31,095 bases of DNA from Cruorifilaria tuberocauda (lineage: Eukaryota; Nematoda; Chromadorea; Rhabditida; Onchocercidae), in contig JABVXU010000619.1 of the NCBI GenBank assembly GCA_013365365.1, positions 1-31,095 on the forward strand, read 5' to 3'. The first letter of the stretch is position 1. Each line of letters opens with the position of its first letter. Shown piece after piece: positions 12,289-22,400 of the stretch. The notes under the pieces were generated by a model that did not search any database, had not been told where the DNA came from, and worked only from the letters and a program-made list of their open reading frames with translations. A program made the translations under genes and the position numbers.

Positions 12289-15011
12289 ATGGATCCACTA
12301 GAGCAACGATTGCTTGCACAAATTTTGCAACAACCTGAGCAGAAACCGCTGCAACTAAAAGAATATCAGGCAATAATGGAACATTTGCAACGGCAAATTC
12401 TGAATCCGGAAATAATAGCCAACAATTTTTGGTTTGCGTTATTTACTATGCAGGGACATGAAATGACGTATCCAAATTTTATACAGAATTTGAATGCTTC
12501 TGCTATATCCTCAACACCTACCTGTAATAGGCAACGAATTTTCTCGGAATTCAATTCAGTTATCAACACAAATTATCTCCCAGCATTTACGCCCTCAGCG
12601 ATGTCATTTTTGAATATACCAACCGCTGAAGAAGTACAATTTGATGAATTGGCAAATTTTTTGGTTGTAGATGAATTGCAAAAAATAGCAGATTCTGCAA
12701 AGCAAACATGGCACAATCTCATGCAACATCACGAAGTGCAATTACCACGGCTATCAACGCAGCACGAATTGCATCAGCAAGTGCCATCGGTATCGCCTTT
12801 TATGAAACGCCAGGTTTCAGAATCTTTGCAACAACAACAAGCAATGGAAAGTGGTCGAACAACAGTTATCAAACGAGCTAAAGTTATTGTGATCGAACAG
12901 AAAGATCCGGAATCTACACCTTGTTGTTCATCTAGTCCGTTTTTATGTCATGCATATGTCAAGTTTTATTCTCCAGTCCTACTAAGAATCATCTGTAAAA
13001 AACATGGAACTATGTCCGGAACTGTGTAATTTTAGCTCATTAATAAGCATAAATAAAAAAGAGCAAGTTTAATTGAATTTCATAAATTAATTGCTAGCAC
13101 CAAAACATGATTCGAATAAATTTTCATGGGCTACCAAACTTTTCTTGAATATGAGTTTTTAAAACATTGGAATTCTCGTTTACAGTTATTGCTATTACTT
13201 TATAATTAAATTGTTAAATGGATAGTAATGATTTCCATTTACAGATGATTCTATCAGAATTTCAACCGTCAAAAGAACGACAAAGTCGCAGGAAAAGATA
13301 AAAAAACTTAGCAATAATATTTATGGTAAACGGAAGGGAAGAAACGTCAAATGTGATGTCAACAACAATCATCAAAACGGAAATCGCGAGAATGAAGATG
13401 GCGAAGACGTACAATATGTGGATGTTGAAAGTGTAGATGAGAAGGTAGATAGTAAAGAACAAAGAAAAGCATTGATTGAATTCTACCGGAAAGTGAAAAC
13501 AATCCGGATGAGGTATTATGTTATTTTGAAGAAAAAATTGTTTTTTTAATTTACAGTTGATTTTAAAAAATATTTAATATTTTTAAGCAAATTGAAAATG
13601 TATCGCATGATAGAAATGAAGGCGATGAAAACGTGCAATTTATCGTTTGATTTATCTTTTCTTCAGTTATGCGAGAGATGATCTGTTGATCTGTCAGATG
13701 TGTGAACAGAAAGTGCAAAATTCGGACTCACTAATACTAATTCATTTATATGGACACGCTGAAGTCATGCCGTATCGTTGCAAAATGTGTGGCGCTAATG
13801 AACGTCAGCTCGAACGAATTTACGCTCACATCAGACAAGGACATCCTAATATGGTATGTTATTAAAAAAACTAAATTTTTATTAGTATTTGGGGAAAAAA
13901 TTTCCCGGCCGAAATAACTCGCACATCTCGATTTCACAAGTAATTAAAATACGTATAAATTAAAGTATTAGAAGGTAATCGTACGACATTGCAGGATCCG
14001 TCAATAACTTACGAGAATCGACGAAATATGGCTCAACTAGTATCCTTATTACGAACATGCTTCCCACGGAATATTACCAAAGCGAAAGCGGCATATTCTG
14101 ATGTTCATTTCTTAATTCATCCAATTTATCAAAATAATCAATATAAATATATGATTCATGCAATAGTATTCAATTATCGATCTGTTAAATTTTGTTTTGA
14201 TAGTATCAGCTGTAAGAGTTTTATAACAGTAATGTTTTCTAACCCTATCATAAAAGTAGTAATTATAATCAATGACATGGTAATGATAATTATGATTTGG
14301 TGATGATAATGCGAAATCATCCTAAATGCTACTTCATTTAACCGAATCACTTTCATCGTTATAAGCTAAACAGCCGAACAAATCGAAAAACAAATAGGTA
14401 ATTAGAGGTAAAGAAGAAAATTTTTTAGCTCCATCATAAAATTCATTTCTTTTCAGTTGATTGATAAGCTATGTGCGATAGCAGAGGAGAAATCGTTAGT
14501 AAAATTGACATGTATGATTTGTACGAAAAAAATTTCAACACGAAAGAAGTCATTAATGCGTCATGCTCAAGCACATCTTCATTACAGGTATGCTATCATT
14601 TAGAATTTGTTTAATGTTTCAGAGAGTTTCACTCCTATCTCTAACGGAAAACCGAAGTCTAAAACTTCATATTGTGTAATTAGTGATGAAAATACCCTGA
14701 ATGATGAAAGATATTTGACAAATCAGGCCTTCGCATCCCTCTGGTAAGCTTTCTGTTTAAATCAGCTTTACACTAAATTGTCGTACAATGAATTGATTCA
14801 TATCGACGATGAAAATGGATTATTTTACAGATGCAGAGATTGTGGTATCATATTGTTCGGCGAAGAGAGCATGATTGAACACGCGATAAAGAAGCACGAC
14901 GTTGTTGACCCACAACGTACCGTCCACTACGACGCATGCATCAATACTTCCGACAAAAGAGAAATTGCGCTCAAAAATTCTTTCCGCAATATTCTGAATG
15001 AAAAAGTATAA
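12289..15011 (+). CDS. C2H2 zinc-finger protein, probable DNA-binding nuclear factor
   Basis: Six-exon model: 12289-12934, 13245-13512, 13667-13853, 13995-14102, 14457-14587, 14831-15011, giving 506 residues. All joins keep frame; the end of exon 4 is the least certain (GT at 14103, or alternatively 14166). Residues 1-215 are Gln-rich and disordered-looking, with QQQQ near 180. Exon 2 holds a basic stretch (KRKGR), an acidic stretch and a conserved-looking EFYRKVK segment just before the fingers. Four C2H2 fingers follow: C314/C317/H331/H335, C343/C346/H359/H364, C422/C425/H439/H443 and C448/C451/H464/H469, with spacings C-x2-C-x12/13-H-x3/4-H. The fourth finger forms across the exon 5/6 splice, which supports that join. 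The fingers are irregular, without TGEKP linkers, so they may bind DNA, RNA or protein. I cannot name an orthologue. The start was chosen as the first ATG after a likely spliced-leader acceptor, with stops close upstream. Confidence 0.75.
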
Positions 15012-16032
15012 AAAAATGGAAGAAAAGCTTTTTTATAATATCTTCTCTTGAATTAAAAGTGAAAAAAAAAACGGTGAAAATGAAATGGTTTAATTTCTTT
15101 AATTCAATACATTCCTTTTTTGATTTCTTCAGCTTAAACAATACGTGATTATTTTATTTCCTCCTCACATCTTATCTCCTCTTTTTCGTTATTGCTTATT
15201 ACCCAAAAATTATTTTAAACATTAACTATGACAATATATGTCCTAATTTCAAACAATTATTTTACATTTTTTACAAAGTGCAAAAAAATTTATTGAATTT
15301 AAATACAGTGGAGAAATCTATTTAACAAAGAATTTTATACACTTCTATATGAATTAAGTGAAGTGAAACTGATCTTCAAATGCTTCGATAAATCTAAAAG
15401 TTTTGTAAAAATTTTTAGAAACGAGTCTATCATTGAAATAATTTAATAGTACGGTTTATTCATTTACATTCCATCATTTTCTTTCATTCTTTTTTGTCCT
15501 AATTTGTTCCTTAAATGCATTTTTAGTGACAAGTAAGAAAGCTTTAATTTGGATTTAGTCTAAAATATTGGAATTAAAGCTAAGCTTTTAATTACCTTTT
15601 AATAATCGATGTTTATAAAAAAGATACTTCTGAACAAATAGAAATTTATTCAAGTTCTTTGTTAAATGGTTAAACATTTTGTTCGTGACAGTTTGGAAAT
15701 ATGTGAATTCATTTCAGCTTGATTTGCTAATAAAGAATTCTGGACCTTTCTGAAAGATTACTGGCATTCAACCGATTCGAAATTTGAAAATATATGAAAA
15801 TGTAAGAATCGCTAGCTACCGTTTTTGTGAAAATTTGTTCGCTTTTTTCAATTTACTCATTCTTCTTCCTTATAAACTTTTGAATGTACTCGGAACTGGC
15901 CATTATCAGTTTTTTATTGAGGAAGAAAAGTTCGCTTGCAAATAAGCAAGCAATAGAGAGCGTTGCTTATGCTATTTGAAATGCGTAACAGTATGTCCTA
16001 TGATACAAAGTTTGGATGGAAATTTTAGACAG
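15012..16032. other. Non-coding interval
   Basis: This is A+T-rich sequence downstream of the zinc-finger gene. No exon-like open frame and no strong repeat were seen. The 3'-untranslated region presumably lies at its left end; ATTAAA near 15053 is a possible polyadenylation signal. Confidence 0.5.
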
Positions 16033-16246
16033 ATGGCTCAGAAAGAGTTGTTTTATGAGGATGAAAATGATATTTCATCCCTTCCGCCTCTTATGTAAAT
16101 ACAAAGGCGGTTTTCGTTATTTTGATGAACTGTTAAAATTCTCCTATCTGCTAATCAGGGCAGTTTTTGCAATTTATTTAACTAACTATACAATGTTGTA
16201 CGAGCAAATTTTCGAAAAAGATGAGATATGGAGCATTTTTACATAA
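16033..16246 (+). CDS. Candidate two-exon microprotein (49 aa)
   Basis: An acceptor (TTTTAGACAG) abuts an ATG at 16033. Exon 1 (16033-16094) encodes an acidic N-terminus (MAQKELFYEDEND...), and GTAAAT at 16095 is a good donor. A 64-nt intron with a pyrimidine-rich 3' end closes at 16158. Exon 2 (16159-16246) continues in frame through a hydrophobic stretch (AVFAIYL) and an acidic tail to TAA. The result is a 49-residue acidic protein with one weak membrane segment. No family is recognised. Acceptor next to ATG, frame-preserving intron and coding-like composition speak for it; the short length and lack of homology speak against it. Confidence 0.3.
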
Positions 16247-17242
16247 TTCAATCGAATTGGGGAGCAATTCTAACGCAACAAGCTTCATCACAAATTTTGG
16301 CTGTAAAGATTTCGGGTTAGAAAGTGTAACTTTATTTCACTGTTAACTTATTATTAACTCGCACAATCACGAAAATGTAAGTTGCAGTGGAATTGTATAA
16401 CTCTCTGAACTACTGTCAAATCAGTAAAATAATTTACGAGGAAAGTCATTTTTAAAGGATTTGAGGGCGAGGGATTGCATGAGTATGCATGATTTTTTTA
16501 CTGTATTGAATGAATCCTTGCATCAAATTCGGCAGGAATAGTCTATAGGGAATTAACTACAAATATAGGTCGAGAGTAGTCATAAATGCGACTTACACTT
16601 TCATAGCAGCGAAACAAATCCTGTAGACTTGAAATATATATATGGGCGGGAAACGATACGAGAGAAACGAGTAAATTAATTGATAATTTTAAAAATATTA
16701 AATTGAACGATAGTTAGTCACTGTCCTTTAAAATGTCGCTGAAATGCCTTGAAGTAATAGGAAGGAAGAGTAAGGGAGAAAAAAGCGATTTGAGTCATAC
16801 AGTTATGAAATAACAACTGTACCGATATTTTTAGTTGCTTTCCAAGTAAAGAATTACTCCGGATTTCAAATTTCAATTTATTTCAATATTTTAAATTTCA
16901 ATGATTTTTTTCCTCGTTTTTTAGGTGTACCTAAATTCCTTTCTATTTTGCTTGCTCTATTGTATTTAATAAATTAATGATACTAAATATTCAATATCTG
17001 GCAATAAACATCATATTTTGTTTCATAATGACCAAAAAGTAAATATATTGTTTGCAAAGAAATGTACTGTCCATCTGAGATGTTAGATAATTTGAAGAGA
17101 TTGGTACTTGAGATATGTGATAAAATTGCTTTAAGATATATTAAAGTAAATTAGTTCTTAAAATAAAAGAGAGTCGATGATATACATATTTTACAATGCA
17201 CAATTTTCGCTATAATCGTTAGAATTTCAGCAAATAATTCTC

Positions 17243-17293
17243 AGTTTATTAGGAAGTAGAAATTTATTAGTTTATTAGGAGGTAGAAATTTAG
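17243..17293. repeat. Two-copy tandem repeat, 26-bp period
   Basis: AGTTTATTAGGAAGTAGAAA at 17243-17262 recurs at 17269-17288 with one A-to-G change, and the following bases also match. This is a small local duplication in non-coding DNA. Confidence 0.85.
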
Positions 17294-19350
17294 TTTTCCT
17301 CTCATCATCTGAAATATAAATGTCTTTTTGCCTTTTGTGAGTGATAGAAAATTTCGTAGGAATCATATAAATTTTTATCACAGTAAATGTGACTTATTGC
17401 TATCACAGTAAAAACGCAGCAGTCCATATTAGTGTTATTCATATTAGTTAGAACAAAGGGATTCTGAATAATAACAGATAATACTTCCTAATAACATTTT
17501 GAGTAAATAGACTTCTTAGCTCCAGATTTTTTAATGCACTAACGTTTTATGTATTTAGATGATATTTTTAATGAAATAGATTAAATAATCTGTAATTTTA
17601 TAAGTTCATAATTCTTCAAGGTAATTATCAAAAATAAGTTTAATACTTACTTAAGTTGCATTTTTTTCTTTTTTTTTGGATAAACAGTGAGTATTGAAAA
17701 CAAAAATTTGAGATTCGGATCAGGGTGAAAGATAGATATTTAGAGAGTAAATGATAATGTTGAAGGTTTGCTTCCTTCAGCTTAATTGTCATATAAAATA
17801 AAATCTAAAGGAGAACAGGATTTCATCGTAAACAAATGTAGCTTTGCAAAAGTGAACAACAATTGTGAATTATTATTAATAAGTGTTAATTACAGCTCAA
17901 CGACCAAACTTTTTGAAAGTTGACTTCGTGAACATTAACACGTGACTATTAGTGATGCCTATCTTTCATGGGGATTTCCCTTTGATTCAAATCGGTTTTT
18001 ATTTAATTAAAATATTATGTTCATTAAGTATTTATTCATATATTCTAATCTCACCAAATAATTCATTCTCCTTTTCTACCTCACTTTTCAAGTATTTCCT
18101 ATTTACATTTATTATAATTTACATCTGAGATTAAAACTTAAGCTGAATTAAGATGAGACTAAGACTGAAACTTAAAGATTGTAATCTAGCAGATAATAGT
18201 AACTGTCTTGCTGCTGCAATGATTGCGGTTATTTTACAGGTTAATTTACAAATTTTCATATTGCCTGATAACAGCTGCTTCAGTCCTTGATAAACGACAG
18301 AAATGTCACATAGACAAGATTGACGATACGTTGAAAATAAGTATTGTGTGAGAGATACAATCACACACAGTTACAAATTTACTGCAATAAAAAAACAAAA
18401 TTGCAAGGAGAATTTTTTATTGTTTTGAAAGAATGTGATATGTCAATAAATAGAATCGAATTCACATCCTTTCAGTGATCAAAACAAATATCAAAATTGA
18501 CTACAATCATTTCATTTACACTTTTCAATCAAAAAGCTTACTACTGATAATACAGCTGTTTTCGTTTATGCTTTATCATCCTGCTCGATTAAACTGCGAA
18601 GAACGAATAAAAACGACATATGTGCGCATCCGTAATGTCTCTACTTCTGATTACGAAGAATACGTCATATGACGTTGGGATTTGTATTTGAGAAATAGCT
18701 TGAAGAAGTCGATAATTTAGTGCACTTCATTAGTTAAAGATTTGAAACACGAAAATATTCTCTGAGTGCTTAATATGGCATGTGTGAGCATAGTAATAAG
18801 TCACGTAAGTACATTATGCAAATTTAAGGTAAGAATGTATGACTTAGATGGGATAGGGAAAAGAAGGAAAAATTGGAGATTGAATGGGATGAGGAATGCG
18901 TTTATCTCCCGATGCCGGTCTTTCTCCTTTTTCATTTATGTGAGCATTGCACGAAATTGATTCGGGAGGTCCAGGAGGTATCAGTCTTATATTTCGATGA
19001 GGTTAAGTGAGTGAGATTTATTATCATCTTGCTATATCTATCGGAGGATCTTTTGTTTGAATTATTTGTGAAGAACAGGACTACTGATCTATGACTTAGT
19101 AAGAAAAATATCCCGAAATATTCGTACAAAAATTCATTGATTAACCGAAGCTTTGATGGGATTATTGATATATTGGTTATTTTAATTTCATTTATACTCG
19201 TTGTATTTTTGCGATTAAAAGAAATTGAGATATTAGACATGAAATTCATATTTGTCTGATGCACATCAAGAATGCCTTAGTACTTCTACTAAGACTCAAT
19301 ATTTATCAGGTATGATTCTATGTTTATCAAGGATGATCCCACGATTATCA

Positions 19351-19395
19351 CATTCATACAGATACACATACACACCTACACATACACACAAACAC
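19351..19395 (+). repeat. CA-rich simple sequence tract
   Basis: An imperfect (CA)n/(TACACA)n tract lies about 40-80 bases upstream of the predicted acceptor of the USP/OTU gene. It may be length-polymorphic. Any promoter role is speculation. Confidence 0.8.
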
Positions 19396-19433
19396 GGTTC
19401 TCGTTGTTAATCAAATGTATTAATTTTAATCAG

Positions 19434-19441
19434 CTTTGCAG
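19434..19441 (+). promoter_or_regulatory. Probable spliced-leader acceptor of the USP/OTU gene
   Basis: CTTTGCAG ends 24 bases upstream of the chosen ATG at 19466. No coding exon was found further upstream in a matching phase, so this fits a trans-splice acceptor. Inferred, not proven. Confidence 0.45.
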
Positions 19442-19465
19442 TGGTTCAATTCAATATCAAATCAC

Positions 19466-22400
19466 ATGGTTTTGTATCTCACAAAATGGCCAGTATCGGT
19501 AGGCGATAAATTTTATCCATTTTTAAAATTTCACTTCAATTTTGAAAAGTAAAAGAAAAATATTGATAACATAGCTTTATTTCAAGATAAATGTGGAGAA
19601 AGATGAAGTCCTGCTAATGGATAATCTGCATCAGGGCTTTGTTGAGCTGTGTAACGATGGCGAAGCAAGCTCATTAAAAATATTTTATTTGGAAGATGGA
19701 GAAGGACATCTAGAAAGAGTTGGTATTTTCTTCCCATTTATGATCCTTTTCACGTGAAGTAAAAAGTTAACATTTTTTTAGCATACAAAAGAATTTAGAC
19801 GTAGCGTTGTATAGAAGAAATCAAAAATTTATAATGATGCTGTGTTAAAGACCTTCTAAAGCAGTCTTAAGTTTTGATCGCTTGAAAGTCTAAATCAAAA
19901 ATCGTGTTAAGAAAATTTAATCTTACTGATCTAAAACTGAGTATGGATTTAGGAATGTACGGAAATCAGTGGTCTAGAACGAGCGGAAGATTGCAGTACT
20001 TTGGTATTTCGAATTTGCAGACTTAAATCAGGCATTGATTGCAATGAGCATGTGCTAATAAAACCTGAAAGATCTAAAGACTGTCATACAATTTATTACG
20101 CTTTTCGCTATCTTCAGCAGAAATGTATAGGTTGGACCTTGAATTATCGAAATATTCTTCTATCCTAAGGATATAGCTAAGAATGAAATAGCAGCATTCA
20201 ATACGTGATAATCATCATAATATTTTCTTGTCTGAAATCAAACGAATTGCTCGTTTCTTCGAAAATATTGTCGAAATCCTTATTTTTATTTTGGACTTTG
20301 AAAGATCACTATAATATATCATTTTCCAATGACAATGAATAAGTCCTTAATTCGTCTTTTTCTGCTTTCGACGACACGAAATCAACAATTAAACAGCAAC
20401 CGGCAGTTCCAAAACGGACATTGGTCAAGAAGTTGTCAACATTCCGTCAGATAAGTGTGAAGCATCAAGCTTATGTTGCCAGGTATGCTTCACCATATGC
20501 TCTTAATGCTCAATTGTTCATGAAAATTCGTATGCACATTAAAATTATATTTTTTCATCCAAATAATATTTTGAATATTTGTCGTAATGTTTGCAAAACT
20601 GTAAAATGCTTCCAATATTTTTATTTCGAAATATAGAAGAAAAACTTTTGTTTTAACTTTTGCTTTAATCTTAAATGGTATTATAATTTGCGAAAAGCTT
20701 GTCGTGATAAATGATAAATAATTTTTATGGCAGTTCACTTTGCTCTTTGCAGTGGTCTGACAGAGTGGAGGAATAGCGAAAAGATTACCCCGCTGCATGT
20801 GAAAAATGGAAATCAGAAAAGAAAACCAGTCACTTCTACTGACATTTATCAGGGTTCCTTGAATAAAAGACTCGCTCACAAACCTGAAAAGGAAGTTGAC
20901 ACTACTTTACTAGGTCCTTTTACCAAGCAGCATCCTGATGAACTTTTGAAAGAAGAAGGCAGAATATCAATTACAAAAAGAAATAGGCCGAAAAGGATTA
21001 TTAACAATTTAGGCGATACTTTTTTGTGCACCCATAGCAGGCAATCAGCACCTGATTTGTCAACCAATTTCGAACGTTTATCAGCAGATGCTGTTTCGCC
21101 GAACGGGTAATGACTGAAACAGTTATGTAATATTTATATGCTGCTATTTTTCGTAGCAAAAACTGTTCTTAACGCTAATAAGCAATCAGTTCGGACTTGG
21201 ATGGTTTTAATTTGATTGAGAATGTAAATGAGAATTGTTCCAAACTTTAATTAAATGAACCAAAATTGAGATTCTGTATTTAAAAATTTTGACATTAGGT
21301 TATTACATTGCTAAGGAGATTGAGGAATATTGCAGAGAAGAAGAATCAGATATAAATGATATACACATTGATGTATATTCAATCACTTGTTGTCTTTTAA
21401 TGTATAAATTTTTCAGGTTCCTGAATCTTGGCAACTCATGCTACATGAATGCTGTGTTACAAGGATTATTTCACGTTGAGGCCTTTAAAGATCTGTTAAA
21501 TATTGTACCAGAATCATCACAAAACACGATTCTAAGGTTACTTCTTTTAATGCCTCTACATATCAATTTTACGAAATTATGTTAATGCAAACCAGGGGAT
21601 GAAAAAAGCTCGTTGAGAAAAGATACTTCTTTAAAATGTCTGATGCTCATGTACTCATGTATTTGGTGCCAGGGGTATAATGTTACTATGAAGGGGCAAT
21701 CGATATAGGTTTTTTTCAGCGCTTTAAAAGCACTTCGGATAAATTATCAAAAAGCAGCGGATGAAAAAAAGCGATGTTTACTGGAAAATGTTTTTAAATT
21801 CCTAAACAACAAGCGATTCGAAATAACTGAACAGGAGGCAGAGTATTCGATTTTCGATTTTCGTATTCAAATTATAATTTTCCTGATGCTAAATTTCCGT
21901 GAGCCGAAAAAGAGGGAAGAGGAGCAGGAAAGACGGGAAGGTTACTTTCGTGGTGCTAAACAATCAATGGTGATTGAATTTAAACTGGTGATTATAGGAT
22001 GCACAAGAATTTTTAACCATTATATTGGAAAAAATTGATTCCGAGTTAGAATCACTTGCAAGTAATAAAGACGCCGAAAGAAACTGTCTATCCGAATCAA
22101 TCATATCTCTCTCGTCAATTTTCGGTTTCGAATTGAAGCATGAAATTATTTGTAATAGGTTAGTGTTTTACTCACATAATTTCATTTTTCAGATACAAGT
22201 GAGCAATTTTTCAATCATAAACATTTGAAATTTTATGTGTTGTATTATGATGACTTATAATATAAAAATCAGAGCAACTTTTTGAAACCATAATCCATCA
22301 TAGTTTTATTCCCTTCTGATTTTAATAGTCTTACATACTAATATCTAGATAAGAAATGATTAAATACAAAGTTTTAATTTAGGTGATCCAAATCTGAAGC

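Larger units (their letters stand above)
16247..19433. other. Mostly non-coding interval with two weak coding-like stretches
   Basis: No gene can be supported. Two stretches stand out. 18153-18239 has an ATG, 29 open codons and a CAG/GTTAAT donor. At about 18560-18672 a frame ends at TGA with coding-like residues (LNCEERIKTTYVRIRNVSTS). I could not join them with an intron of credible length and phase. The rest is A+T-rich and stop-dense. A CA-rich simple-sequence tract lies at 19351-19395. Confidence 0.4.

Noticed and set aside
16083..16109. CCGCCT...AGGCGG hairpin as a regulatory element
   Set aside because: Only a 6-bp stem that spans the end of a candidate exon and its intron. Easily chance, and hairpin terminators do not apply in this genome type.
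21289..21416. N-terminal extension in frame with the USP Cys box exon
   Set aside because: The TTTTTCAG acceptor at 21416 joins the preceding exon in phase, giving GFLNLGNSCYMN. The upstream frame is intron read-through.
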